DNA of 64,000 nt from MPNP01 sp026710155. GTDB taxonomy: Bacteria; Pseudomonadota; Alphaproteobacteria; Rhodobacterales; Rhodobacteraceae. The stretch spans positions 1,798,001-1,862,000 of the forward strand of contig OZ241737.1 in NCBI GenBank assembly GCA_965200885.1. Reading direction: 5' to 3'. The translations under genes and the position numbers were made by a program. This document shows positions 52,700 to 62,404 of the stretch, piece after piece. Numbering within the stretch: the stretch's first letter is position 1; every line of letters begins with the position of its first letter. The notes below the pieces were generated by a model. The model was not told where the DNA came from, made no database searches, and worked only from the letters and a program-made list of their open reading frames with translations.

Positions 52700-53956
52700 T
52701 CAGGAAACAATTTCCTGCTTCTTGATCTTGAATACCTTACCGACCAAAATGGCAATCGCAGCACCACCCAGACTCAATAATGCTCCCATTTTGGCAGCAT
52801 CTTGAACGGGTCCGCTGTCAAAGGCAACCGAAGCCACAAACAAGGATACCGTGAAGCCTATGCCGGCAATGAAACCAATGACAAGAATATCAATTAGATT
52901 CATGCCATCTGGCATTCCGAATTTGAATGGTCCTGCACCCAACCATCCAAATAATAGGATTCCTACGGGTTTACCGACCAACAATCCTGCCAATACCAGG
53001 AAGGTAGGAGTGCCTATGGAAGAAAACTCCACTCCAGCATTGGCAAAGCCAAAAAAGAACAAAATGATTTCGACCGGAATTTTAAGTTTATGTTCAATTT
53101 TGTTGAGGATATCGGTAAGGTGTTTTTCCTCATCAGCAAAAATCCCGAAAGTTGTATCCGCATGCGGTATCGCTGGGATTACAGGAAGTAAGCCCAGGGC
53201 CGGATGAAGACCCGATTCCTGAAAACCATACCATGATAATGCCCCGGCTATTGCATAGGGCCAGAAAGAAAGACGTTTGATGACCAAGTTGGAAAAAAAT
53301 TTTTTACCGTGATCCTTTTCCAGATATCTCGGCAACCAATTAAATACCAGATAAGTACCTACTACCGCAAAAAGTGAAAGCAATAACCACTCAGGAGCCA
53401 ATTCACCTGAAGGATAAAATACAGCCAGGATCAAAAGCCCACACGCATCGTCTGCTATGGCCAACAAGAGCAGAAATCTTACAGCCGGATGCCCGGCTCC
53501 AAAAATCACTCTACCAACCAGATAGGAAAAGGCGATATCTGTTGCTGTTGGAATTGCCCAACCGTTGGCAACTGCGGAGTATGTTTCAGAACCCAGAATG
53601 TAGGCAATGCCAAGATAGACGGCAATCGGACCTATCATTCCGCCGGCAGTTGCAAAGAGTGGTGTCAGGGATTTTTTACCCCTGAGAGAACCGTTTTTCA
53701 GGGCCATAGCTTCCCAAACCTCTTTGCCTGCAACGGCAAAGAAGAATGCCATCAAAATGTCATTGATGACAAAATGGATTGTGAGTTTCCTGTATTCTGC
53801 ACCCTCGGGAATATACCCGATAAAACTCTTCTTGAGGAGAACGAAATCAACCAATTCGTGATAGGTGTGTGGTGAAGTATTGGCCCATGCAAGGGCAATC
53901 AGTGCACCGGATATCAATAACAAAGAATATTGTGATACAAAATTCCAAACTTTCAT
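52700..53956 (-). CDS. nhaA: Na+/H+ antiporter NhaA
   Basis: A 418-residue inner-membrane antiporter with about twelve helices. Motifs include FFFAVAGKEVWEAM, GPIAVYLGIAY, the sodium-binding GWAIPTATDIAFSYLVG (D-D pair region with ADDACGLLILAVFY) and GKPVGILLFGWL. It exports sodium in exchange for protons, useful in salt water. It begins a short distance from the small ORF at 53984 and is followed by kdsA. Confidence 0.95.
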   Translation of the reverse strand: MKVWNFVSQYSLLLISGALIALAWANTSPHTYHELVDFVLLKKSFIGYIPEGAEYRKLTIHFVINDILMAFFFAVAGKEVWEAMALKNGSLRGKKSLTPLFATAGGMIGPIAVYLGIAYILGSETYSAVANGWAIPTATDIAFSYLVGRVIFGAGHPAVRFLLLLAIADDACGLLILAVFYPSGELAPEWLLLSLFAVVGTYLVFNWLPRYLEKDHGKKFFSNLVIKRLSFWPYAIAGALSWYGFQESGLHPALGLLPVIPAIPHADTTFGIFADEEKHLTDILNKIEHKLKIPVEIILFFFGFANAGVEFSSIGTPTFLVLAGLLVGKPVGILLFGWLGAGPFKFGMPDGMNLIDILVIGFIAGIGFTVSLFVASVAFDSGPVQDAAKMGALLSLGGAAIAILVGKVFKIKKQEIVS

Positions 53957-53983
53957 TTATTCACCTTTTGATCTATTGCGTTT

Positions 53984-54178
53984 TCAAACCTTACAATGAT
54001 TAGAGCGGAGTGATTGTTGCGTTGAGAAAATCATTTTGCCTATTTTTTGCCAGAGATACTCTTCTTTTTCACTTCCTTTTTGGGTCAAAAAATACCTTTG
54101 CCAGCCGCTCAGGGATGATTGACCTTCACCCCCGGGATTTAAATTTATGGGCTCTGGTCTCAACATATCCATCTCCAT
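53984..54178 (-). CDS. Small hypothetical protein
   Basis: A 64-codon frame from a possible ATG at 54178, or a nearby one, with PGGEGQSSLSGWQRYFLTQKG and KEEYLWQKIGKMIF. The codon use looks plausible, but I see no known family and no strong ribosome site. It may be a real short gene upstream of nhaA, or a chance frame. Confidence 0.3.
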   Translation of the reverse strand: MEMDMLRPEPINLNPGGEGQSSLSGWQRYFLTQKGSEKEEYLWQKIGKMIFSTQQSLRSNHCKV

Positions 54179-54451
54179 TATCGGGATTATCTCAATGGTA
54201 AAATCATAATTGTTGCTCGCGGCATCGAAACAGTTGGGTCTGGAAAAATATCCACACAATTCAAGTAGATAAATTAACATTTATATCAAATGGTCAAATC
54301 AGCATCTGTATGAAAACGATTCATATCCAGGTAAAAACACCTCGTTATATTAAATTAAAATCAATACTTGAGAATTTCACTTGATTGCTAATCTAGATTT
54401 TTAAGTTAATTAGTCAAAAGTCAGAGCAATAATAATTACCGGTGGCCTCAA
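54179..54451. other. Intergenic, no gene seen
   Basis: About 270 AT-rich bases between the small frame and the helicase gene. They probably hold divergent promoters; I could not fix any of them. Confidence 0.45.
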
Positions 54452-55768
54452 TTGAGCATAACGATAACCAAGGAATTCAAGGATGCCCTTGAATTACTGA
54501 AACATGGCAGGGAGCACCTGTTCATTACCGGAAAGGCGGGTACAGGAAAATCAACCCTCTTGAAATTATATCAGGAAACCATTCCTGACAATTCAGTCAT
54601 ACTCGCACCCACTGGTATTGCGGCCTTGAATGTTGGCGGACAGACCATCCATAGATTTTTCAAGTTCCGACCGGGAACAACACCTGAAAATGCAACGAAA
54701 ACCTTTTTGCAAGGCAATACAAGAAGGATTATACGCAACCTTGATGCCATAATCATTGACGAAGTGTCCATGCTGCGTGCTGATTTGCTGGATTGTGTGG
54801 ATAAAATCCTCAGAAAATACGGCTGGGAAAGAAACAAGCCTTTTGGTGGCATCAGGATGATATTTTTTGGTGACCTTTTTCAACTGCCACCAGTGGTCCC
54901 GAGAAATGAGAGAAGCATTTTTCAGAAGGGAAGCCTGTATGAAACGGAATTCTTCTTTGATGCCCATGTGATGAAAGAGGTACCATTTTTACGGATTGAA
55001 CTGACCAAGGTGTTCAGGCAAAAAGACGAGGATTTCATAGATTTTTTGAACAGGATCAGGGAAAACAGCATCACAGGTGAAGACCTGGAGTGGTTCAATC
55101 GACAAAACATGGCAAGATTTGAAGAGGGCAAGGAAACTGGAACCAATGATTATTTTGTCATTCTGACAAGTACCAATCATCAAGCCGATGAAATCAATCT
55201 AAGACATTTGGACAAACTGGGACAATTGCATCCAATATATAAAAGCAGTGCCGAAATTACGGGGAAAATCAGCAGGGAAATGTATTCTGCACCAGAGGAG
55301 CTCTTTTTTTGTCGTGAATGTCAGGTAATGATGCTGACCAATGATGGAATCAACCGGTTTGTTAATGGAACCCTTGGAATAATCCAGGGTTACGACAAGA
55401 TCAAAGGGCTGGTGGAAATCAAATTACACAATGGAAAAATCATCAGTGTTGGAAAGCATAGGTGGGAAGTCAAATCATATGGACTCCATGAAGGCAAAAT
55501 CGTTTCTGTTCCCGAAGGATCCTTCACACAATTTCCATTCAGATTGTGTTGGGCCATAACCATTCACAAGAGTCAGGGCAACACCTTCGAGAACCTTGGC
55601 TTGAAGTTGGGCAGGGCATTTGCCCCAGGTCAAACCTATGTGGCCCTGTCAAGGTGTACCACACTTGAAGGTATAAAATTGTTCACTGAAATCCAGTTGA
55701 GCGATATAATGACAGATCCCAGAATCGTACAGTACTTCAATAAGGATAACATCAACTTCGAACGCTAA
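54452..55768 (+). CDS. PIF1-like helicase / AAA ATPase
   Basis: A 438-residue superfamily 1 helicase of the PIF1/RecD kind. Walker A is FITGKAGTGKSTLLK, motif Ia is LAPTGIAALNVGGQTIH, Walker B is IIIDEVSMLRADLLD, motif III is FFGDLFQLPPV, and the late motif is AITIHKSQGNTFE then YVALSRCTTLEG. The start is TTG at 54452. PIF1-like helicases unwind structured DNA, including G-rich tracts. Convergent with the dehydrogenase gene by a four-base overlap. Confidence 0.9.
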   Translation: MSITITKEFKDALELLKHGREHLFITGKAGTGKSTLLKLYQETIPDNSVILAPTGIAALNVGGQTIHRFFKFRPGTTPENATKTFLQGNTRRIIRNLDAIIIDEVSMLRADLLDCVDKILRKYGWERNKPFGGIRMIFFGDLFQLPPVVPRNERSIFQKGSLYETEFFFDAHVMKEVPFLRIELTKVFRQKDEDFIDFLNRIRENSITGEDLEWFNRQNMARFEEGKETGTNDYFVILTSTNHQADEINLRHLDKLGQLHPIYKSSAEITGKISREMYSAPEELFFCRECQVMMLTNDGINRFVNGTLGIIQGYDKIKGLVEIKLHNGKIISVGKHRWEVKSYGLHEGKIVSVPEGSFTQFPFRLCWAITIHKSQGNTFENLGLKLGRAFAPGQTYVALSRCTTLEGIKLFTEIQLSDIMTDPRIVQYFNKDNINFER

Positions 55769-56703
55769 TAACCTCTTTCGAAATCAACAACATTCATCAT
55801 CGGCGCACCCTTGAGATTCCTTGCAATGTTCCTTGCAATTGAAATGGCGGCAGTTGGCGGTCGGGTTTCTGATGATATGTGGGGCCAGATGGAAACTTTG
55901 TCATGATGCCAGAAGGGGTGATTGACTGGCAGTGGTTCAGTCTTGAAGACATCCAGGGTCGCATGGGAAACCTGGCCATTGTCTAGGGCCTTGAGAAGAT
56001 CCTCTTCATTGATCAATCCACCTCGGCCGGAATTGATCAATACAGCACCCCGCTTGATGAATTTAAGTGTATCCCGATTGATCAGATCTGTGGTTTCCTT
56101 GGTTAAGGGCAGAATCATCGCAATGATATCGGATGCCCCAAGGACTTGATGCAGACCATCCTTGCCGTGAAAGGCCTGAACATCCGGCATTTCCCTACTC
56201 GTCCTGCTCCAGCCCATGACTTGAAAATCCAATGCGTGCACAGCCTTCAAACAGGCCAGACCCAAAACACCAAGTCCAAGGAATCCAACAACCCTTGATC
56301 GCGCCAATGGAGGGCTGGTTTCCTTCAGCCAGGCACCAGATCTGTTATTAATGTGGATATCCATTCCCAGATGATGCCTGAGAACCTGACCGGTTATCCA
56401 TTCCCTCATGCCTTGAACCATCCCGGGATCATTCATTCGAACCAAAGGACAGGCAATTGACTTGTTGTTAATGATATCTTCAACACCTGCCCACAGTGTC
56501 ATGATGGCCCTTAAATTGGTAAAGGGGGTAAAATCGTTCACCTGTCCGTCCGGTGAATGAAGAAGATAATCAATTTCTTCCGGCTTATCTGTATACGTGA
56601 TCAAATCAAAATCCAGATCAAACTCACCAAAGGTTTGATTGAGAACTGGAATCCAGTCCTGATGATGCCTTTCAGCTGCAGAAAAAAAGATTTTGATTGT
56701 CAT
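55765..56703 (-). CDS. D-2-hydroxyacid dehydrogenase, GhrA-like
   Basis: A 312-residue dehydrogenase like glyoxylate/hydroxypyruvate reductase A. The NAD motif is GFLGLGVLGLACLKAVHAL, followed by catalytic arginine region INSGRGGLINEEDLL, the acid in DVFKTEPLP and histidine in the segment HPFWHHDKVSIWPHIS. The ATG at 56703 overlaps the rodA stop region; the frame is open further upstream. It reduces glyoxylate or hydroxypyruvate in the family. Confidence 0.87.
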   Translation of the reverse strand: MTIKIFFSAAERHHQDWIPVLNQTFGEFDLDFDLITYTDKPEEIDYLLHSPDGQVNDFTPFTNLRAIMTLWAGVEDIINNKSIACPLVRMNDPGMVQGMREWITGQVLRHHLGMDIHINNRSGAWLKETSPPLARSRVVGFLGLGVLGLACLKAVHALDFQVMGWSRTSREMPDVQAFHGKDGLHQVLGASDIIAMILPLTKETTDLINRDTLKFIKRGAVLINSGRGGLINEEDLLKALDNGQVSHATLDVFKTEPLPVNHPFWHHDKVSIWPHISSETRPPTAAISIARNIARNLKGAPMMNVVDFERGY

Positions 56704-56704
56704 G

Positions 56705-57850
56705 CTATCTGTCCTTATTTCCGTGAATAATGGCACTTTGTATGAAGCCAAAGGAAATCATTAGGCTGAGAAGGGCGGAGCCACCGTAGGAAATTAAGGG
56801 CAATGGTATGCCCACAACGGGAAAGAGACCTGTCACCATTGCCAGATTTACCGTAAAATACAAAAAGAATGTACCAGCCAGGCCTATGATCAGGAGGGAA
56901 GAAAATCGGTCTTGTGCCTTGAGTGCCTCATAGAGGCAAACGAGAACAATGCCAAAGAAAAGGATGAGGATGATCAGGCTCCAGAAAAGCCCGAATTCTT
57001 CGGCAAGTACAGGAAAAATGAAATCCGTATGCTTTTCGGGAAAAAAATTCAACTGGGTTTGGGTACCATTTAAAAAACCCTTTCCCGTCAGTCCTCCCGA
57101 CCCAATCGCAATTTTGGATTGGATGATTTGATAACCACTTCCAAGGGGATCTGAATCAGGATTGAGAAAGGTATCAATTCTCCTGTATTGGTAATCCTGC
57201 AAAATTTGCCATGAAGTTCCCCGACTGATCAATATGGATGCAATCGCTCCAATAAACATGAACGCTACTCCCATGAAGTAGAAAAGACTTACGCCGCTGA
57301 CAAAAAGAATAATCCCACCCCCCAAGAGCAATAAAATGGCCGTACCAAGATCGGGTTGGATAAATATCAATCCAACGGGAAGCATGATGAGACAAATGGG
57401 AAAAATGAGATAAAGGGGTCGGGAGACTTTGGTCGGATCGGTTTGGCTGTAATAATTGGCCACCGCAATAACCATGGCCACTTTCATGATTTCCGATGGT
57501 TGAATTTGAACAATCCCCAAATCAAGCCATCGTTGCGCCCCCATCAAGCGAACACCAATGATTTCAACCATCACAAGGAGAATCAAACCGATAAAATAGA
57601 TGTGATAGGAACTGGTCTGCCAAAATGAAATGGGAATCAATGCTATTCCAACCATGATGACCAATCCAAAGGAGAATTTTTGCAATTGAGGGAGAACCCA
57701 GGGATAGAAGGAGCCCCCACCAACTGAATATAAATTGATGAACCCAATCAGGGAGAGGGTGATAATAAGGAACATCAGTATCCAGTTGATTCGAGCCACC
57801 TTTCCAAGAAGTGACAGTTTCGGGTCCAGTGTTTGGTGTAATTGTGTCAT
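56705..57850 (-). CDS. rodA: Rod shape-determining protein RodA
   Basis: A 381-residue SEDS peptidoglycan polymerase with about ten membrane helices. Typical segments are INLYSVGGGSFYPW, LGVRLMGAQRWLDLG as in QRWIxLG, SEIMKVAMVIAVANYY, PDLGTAILLLLGGG, and near the end VGIPLPLISYGGSALL. It works with PBP2 in the elongasome. It overlaps mrdA by four bases (ATGA). Confidence 0.95.
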   Translation of the reverse strand: MTQLHQTLDPKLSLLGKVARINWILMFLIITLSLIGFINLYSVGGGSFYPWVLPQLQKFSFGLVIMVGIALIPISFWQTSSYHIYFIGLILLVMVEIIGVRLMGAQRWLDLGIVQIQPSEIMKVAMVIAVANYYSQTDPTKVSRPLYLIFPICLIMLPVGLIFIQPDLGTAILLLLGGGIILFVSGVSLFYFMGVAFMFIGAIASILISRGTSWQILQDYQYRRIDTFLNPDSDPLGSGYQIIQSKIAIGSGGLTGKGFLNGTQTQLNFFPEKHTDFIFPVLAEEFGLFWSLIILILFFGIVLVCLYEALKAQDRFSSLLIIGLAGTFFLYFTVNLAMVTGLFPVVGIPLPLISYGGSALLSLMISFGFIQSAIIHGNKDR

Positions 57851-59790
57851 GCTCGGGAATTTGTCGAAGATTTGGGTGGTTCGGGATTGATTCCAAAATT
57901 CAATCGCATTTCAATGATTTTCGATCTTATTTCAGCCGGATAGGCTTTGAGGGGAGGCAAGGCATCGTAAAAAGTGCGCATGATCAGTTCTCTCCCTAAG
58001 GGAGCTGCAACCCTGGACCCCGATCCACCGTGTTCCACAATTAATGATGCAACATATCTGGGTTTCTGGATTGGGCCATAGCAACAGAATATGGCATGAT
58101 CTCTCTGTTCCCACGGCAGGTCACTATTTTTGGTAACACCTGCTTCACGTTCCCGGGCAGTTATTCTCCTGACTTGACTTGTTCCTGTTTTGCCAGCTAT
58201 CAAAAAATTACTGTCCGTGGTTCTTGCATCATAGGCAGTACCTTTTTGTTCATTCAATGCAGCCACCATGCCTTCCAATACCAAATTCAAGTTCTTTTCG
58301 GAGATTCCCATCGGCTCCCATTCATTAATTTTCTCTTCCTTGCCATCTTTGGAAATAACTATTCTGGGCATGATCTTCCTGTTGGTAATCAATCGGCCAA
58401 GCATTAATCCTATCTGGGCTGTGGAAGCCAGGACATAGCCCTGGCCAATCGCTGCGTTCATGGTATCTCCGATCACCCAGCTTTGACCTATGTTTGCTTC
58501 TTTCCATTTATGGTCCGGTACAAGACCACTGCTCAAATCTGGAATGGGGAGTTCCGGCTTGCTGCCAAAACCAAACCTCCGTGCCATCTCGGCGATTCGT
58601 TCTATTCCTATTATTTCAGCCAATCTGTAGTAGAAAACATCGCAGGATTCCTTGAGGGACTTTTTTATTCCTACAGTTCCATGCCCCTTGGGATTCCAGC
58701 AATGAAACACTCCTCCGGTAATTTCGTGGCTACCATTGCAATAGAATGTAAAATCCTCATCAATCAAACCGCTTTCCAAGGCAGCCAGAAGTGTTATCAT
58801 CTTGAAAGTGGAGCCTGGAGCATACTGACCAGCCAATGGTCTGTTGAAAAAGGGAGAATAGATGTTTTCCAGATATCTTTGGTAATCACTTGATGAAATG
58901 CCGCCGGAAAACAGGTTGGGATCAAATGTGGGTTTTGATGCAGAAACAAGAACATCACCTTTTTCCAAATCCATGATAAATACTGATGCAACCTCATCAC
59001 CCAGAACCAATTGTGTATATTCATGCAGTTTGGCATCGAGGGTGAGTTGAATGTTTTTTCCGGAAATCGGATCATTGCTGGCCAATACCTTTCCTTTCCT
59101 TCCCGAGGAATTAACTTCAAATTTCTTGTTGCCGGGTGTTCCACGCAATTCCCAATCCAAGGCCTTTTCAATTCCAACCTTGCCGATCTTGAAATTGGGA
59201 TGGCTGAGCAGTGATTTGAGATCACTGTTTGTTTCAATTTCATCCAAAGAAGGGGAACCGACATATCCAATCAAATGACTTAGCGAATTTCCTTGCGGAT
59301 AGTATCTGGCAAACCCAAAGCCTGAATATATGCCTGGCAAAGCAGGACCATTTACCGCCAGTTTGGTGATTTTGTCCCAGGAGACCTTTTCCTTGAGAAG
59401 TATGGGTATGAAAGAGGGTCTCTGATCAATCTTTTGCAGTATTTCCTCGATTTCCTGGTCTGACAGTGCGATGATTTGTGAAACCTTTTGCAGCGTTTCC
59501 CTTTTCTGGTGGGTTTCCTCCGGAACAAAGGTTACCCAGTATTCCTGTTCGTTCTGGGCAAGGAGAAGTCCTTTTCGATCTATAATCAAACCACGTTCTG
59601 GAGGAATCAAGCCAAAACCAATTCTGTTGGTTTCTGCCAATTCCTGAAAATCATCAGCATTCCAAGCCTGCAGTTGAACCAATCTGTAGCCGATCAAGCC
59701 ACCCATTGCCAACTGCATTCCTCCCAAGAGAAATACCCTGCGGGTAAGTTTCCTCTTTCCTTTTGCAATTGGAGTATCAAGTCCGAACAT
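57847..59790 (-). CDS. mrdA: Penicillin-binding protein 2
   Basis: A 647-residue class B transpeptidase for cell elongation. A membrane anchor lies near residues 18-40, then the PBP dimerisation part (GLIPPERGLIIDRKGLLLA), and the catalytic domain with YAPGSTFKMITLLAALE (SxxK), FYYRLAEIIGI and the KTGTSQVRR triad. It overlaps rodA and is two bases from mreD. Confidence 0.96.
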   Translation of the reverse strand: MFGLDTPIAKGKRKLTRRVFLLGGMQLAMGGLIGYRLVQLQAWNADDFQELAETNRIGFGLIPPERGLIIDRKGLLLAQNEQEYWVTFVPEETHQKRETLQKVSQIIALSDQEIEEILQKIDQRPSFIPILLKEKVSWDKITKLAVNGPALPGIYSGFGFARYYPQGNSLSHLIGYVGSPSLDEIETNSDLKSLLSHPNFKIGKVGIEKALDWELRGTPGNKKFEVNSSGRKGKVLASNDPISGKNIQLTLDAKLHEYTQLVLGDEVASVFIMDLEKGDVLVSASKPTFDPNLFSGGISSSDYQRYLENIYSPFFNRPLAGQYAPGSTFKMITLLAALESGLIDEDFTFYCNGSHEITGGVFHCWNPKGHGTVGIKKSLKESCDVFYYRLAEIIGIERIAEMARRFGFGSKPELPIPDLSSGLVPDHKWKEANIGQSWVIGDTMNAAIGQGYVLASTAQIGLMLGRLITNRKIMPRIVISKDGKEEKINEWEPMGISEKNLNLVLEGMVAALNEQKGTAYDARTTDSNFLIAGKTGTSQVRRITAREREAGVTKNSDLPWEQRDHAIFCCYGPIQKPRYVASLIVEHGGSGSRVAAPLGRELIMRTFYDALPPLKAYPAEIRSKIIEMRLNFGINPEPPKSSTNSRA

Positions 59791-59792
59791 GG

Positions 59793-60317
59793 TTAAATCT
59801 TTTGATCAAATATGGAAAATTGAGGAAAATTGACCTTCAAACATGAAGATGAGAAAAATACCATGACCGGATAACTCAGTAGGGTTGCGATAAATTGAAA
59901 TATCAATGTACCAACAAGTGCCGGCCGGGAAAAGGTTATAATCAGCAGGGATTGATATAGAATTAGGAAAATCAGGTACCCCACGGCAATAAATCCACAC
60001 TCGACAAGGAATGGTTGATATCTCACCAATTCAACTCTACTTCGATAAAATTCAAATATTGCCACCATTAGAACGGTCCCCAAACCAATCGGAAGTCCCA
60101 ACAGTATATCCTGAAACAGAAAAATACCCAAGATCATTGGGGCAGAAACATAATCCGGTCTTCTGAAAATCCAGCTGGCTGTCAGACAATAAAGTAAATC
60201 GGGAAAAGTAAGAAAACCAATCGCAAAATTTACCGGTATGAGATTAATGACCAGGATCAGGAAACAGAGGCAGATAAACAATATCCTGTAAATCCAAACA
60301 GATAATTGTGATTCCAT
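59793..60317 (-). CDS. mreD: Rod shape-determining protein MreD
   Basis: A 174-residue protein of about five membrane helices (LFICLCFLILVINLIPV, FPDLLYCLTASWIFRRP, ILGIFLFQDILLGLPIGLGT). Length, topology and place between mreC and mrdA identify it; sequence conservation in this family is low. Confidence 0.88.
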   Translation of the reverse strand: MESQLSVWIYRILFICLCFLILVINLIPVNFAIGFLTFPDLLYCLTASWIFRRPDYVSAPMILGIFLFQDILLGLPIGLGTVLMVAIFEFYRSRVELVRYQPFLVECGFIAVGYLIFLILYQSLLIITFSRPALVGTLIFQFIATLLSYPVMVFFSSSCLKVNFPQFSIFDQKI

Positions 60318-60322
60318 AATTG

Positions 60323-61216
60323 TTATATGTCTTCCAATGGATCTAGTGGTGGACTGGACAGAAGATCAACATCTGTTTCTTCCAGCAATTCCGGTTCGTA
60401 TTTGATAATACTTATTATCTTCAGGTAATTGTATTCGGTTGCAAGTGTTATTTCGACCGCACCATCCGGTCCTTCGGAAACCGTTCCCACCAGCAGGTCA
60501 GGAGGGAAGATTCCTCCTTCACCAGTGGCCAATACCCTATCTCCCGGATTTATGCCATTAAGGTTGTCGAGCAGTTCAATATCCGGATTGGCAGTATTGT
60601 TTCCAACCACAAGGCCTTTTTTACCTGATGGTAATATTCTGACTGGAACCCTGCTTGAGGTGTCGGTCAATAAAATCAGTCTGGCCGACTTGCGTGAAGT
60701 ATTGGTAATCCGGCCCACCAGACCCAAACCATCAGATGCGGGATAACCATTTTTCACACCCCTTTCGCTGCCTGCATTGATCAGGTATGAGTGTCTGAAG
60801 GGTGAAGAGGTATCGGCAAGCACGACAGCAGAAATTGTTTGAAAGTTGGAAGTTTCAGAGAAATTCACCAATTTCTTGAGTTTGGCATTTTCCTCCTCAA
60901 GGGAGTAGGCATAGTTTTTCCATTGATTCAACTCATTTCGAATCTGTACAAGCTCATCCGGCGAAACCTGATTTTGAACAGCATTGACCAGGACATTAAC
61001 AGTGTTTTCTGCATATTGGAATGGTTGCAGCCCCAATTCTATTGCTGGTATGAATAAATTGACAATCGAGGCTCTGACGCTTTCAACCCGGGTTCCTTCA
61101 ATCCTCCATAAAAGGAAAATGCAAAATAGGGTAATGAGGGTAATTAAAAGTAACAGCCTCTTTATCGACCCTTTGTATAATTCGGAGGATCGTTGATTGT
61201 TTTCAGGTTGAAGCAA
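60323..61216 (-). CDS. mreC: Rod shape-determining protein MreC
   Basis: A 297-residue protein with one membrane helix (IKRLLLLITLITLFCIFLL), a coiled coil (VQIRNELNQWKNYAYSLEEE) and the beta-rich periplasmic part: SPFRHSYLINAGSERGVKNG, VGRITNTSRKSARLILLTD, GDRVLATGEGGIFPPDLLVG. It scaffolds the elongasome outside the membrane. Between mreB and mreD. Confidence 0.95.
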   Translation of the reverse strand: MLQPENNQRSSELYKGSIKRLLLLITLITLFCIFLLWRIEGTRVESVRASIVNLFIPAIELGLQPFQYAENTVNVLVNAVQNQVSPDELVQIRNELNQWKNYAYSLEEENAKLKKLVNFSETSNFQTISAVVLADTSSPFRHSYLINAGSERGVKNGYPASDGLGLVGRITNTSRKSARLILLTDTSSRVPVRILPSGKKGLVVGNNTANPDIELLDNLNGINPGDRVLATGEGGIFPPDLLVGTVSEGPDGAVEITLATEYNYLKIISIIKYEPELLEETDVDLLSSPPLDPLEDI

Positions 61217-61235
61217 CTGTTTTGCCTTGGGTCCT

Positions 61236-62282
61236 CTAGCTGTGATAATCGATTAACGGGTGGAGTGATTGTTCACTATTCAAGGCTATTCCCGTTCCCA
61301 GGGCCACACATTTAAGCGGCTCCTCGGCAACCGTTACGGCCAGATGGGTCCTTTCCCGAAGTACCTTGTCAAAATCTTGCAGCATGGCTCCGCCCCCCGT
61401 CATTATAATTCCCGTTTCAAAAAGGTCACTGGACAAATCGGGTGGGGTCATCTGGAGTGCAACAGCAACGGCCCTTCTGATTTGCTCGATGGGATTACGC
61501 AAGGCTTCTGCCACCATTCTCTGGCTGATATGGATTTCCTTGGGATGGCCACCTTCATTGGTCCTGCCATAGAATTTTGAGGTTTTGCCCTCACCATCCT
61601 TGGGCAACTTGGCAGTACCAATGGTCTTTTTTATTTTCTCGGCAGTTGAATAACCTATGTGAATGTTGCAATTTTCAAGTACATAACCAACCAGTGCATC
61701 ATCCATGGCATCGCCACCGATCCTGATCGAGTTGGCATAAACGATATCACCTAGTGACAGCACGGCAACTTCGGTTGTTCCCCCACCGATATCAACGATC
61801 ATTGTCCCATAGGGTGTGTTGTAATTTATCCCAACCCCCAATGCGGCAGCAATGGGTTCAGGGACAAGTCCGGCCGATCTGGCCCCGGCGGAGAGTACTG
61901 ATTGTCGTATCGCCCTTTTTTCCACAGCCGTGGCACCATGCGGTACACAGACAAGAATTCTTGGCTTGGCAATGGTCCTGCGGTGGTGGACCTTGCGGAT
62001 GAAATACTTGATCATATCCTCGGCGACCTGAAAATCTGCAATAACCCCGTATCTGAGAGGACGGATCACCTCGATTGACTTGGGTGTTCTTCCCTGCATC
62101 AGCTTGGCTTCATTGCCAACTGCAAGAACCTTGCGGCTTCCATCTGCGTTATTATAGGCAACGACAGAAGGCTCATCCACAACGATGCCCTCTCCCTTGA
62201 CATGAACAAGGGTATTCGCCGTTCCCAGATCTATTGCCAGATCATAGGAAAACAAATTCAAGATACGATGGAGATAATTCAC
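61236..62282 (-). CDS. mreB: Actin-like protein MreB
   Basis: A 348-residue bacterial actin that organises rod growth. The nucleotide site shows LAIDLGTANTLVHVKGEGI at the start, MIVDIGGGTTEVAVLSLG, and GIIMTGGGAMLQ. The start is GTG at 62282. It heads the mreBCD-mrdA-rodA operon, so the organism is likely rod shaped. Confidence 0.97.
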   Translation of the reverse strand: MNYLHRILNLFSYDLAIDLGTANTLVHVKGEGIVVDEPSVVAYNNADGSRKVLAVGNEAKLMQGRTPKSIEVIRPLRYGVIADFQVAEDMIKYFIRKVHHRRTIAKPRILVCVPHGATAVEKRAIRQSVLSAGARSAGLVPEPIAAALGVGINYNTPYGTMIVDIGGGTTEVAVLSLGDIVYANSIRIGGDAMDDALVGYVLENCNIHIGYSTAEKIKKTIGTAKLPKDGEGKTSKFYGRTNEGGHPKEIHISQRMVAEALRNPIEQIRRAVAVALQMTPPDLSSDLFETGIIMTGGGAMLQDFDKVLRERTHLAVTVAEEPLKCVALGTGIALNSEQSLHPLIDYHS

Positions 62283-62313
62283 GACAAGCCTAATCCTCTG
62301 GTGGAAAAATTAT

Positions 62314-62342
62314 AGTATAGATCAAATACATTGTTACACCAA
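62314..62342 (-). promoter_or_regulatory. Promoter of the mre operon
   Basis: Minus strand: TTGGTG (62337-62342), 17 bases, TATACT (62314-62319), 32 bases upstream of the mreB GTG. TATAAT also occurs five bases further downstream. Confidence 0.5.
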
Positions 62343-62404
62343 TTAGATGGTAAGGGGCTTTATCTGGTTAAAGTGTTTTTCAGAAAAAAACCGCAATCTT
62401 TACA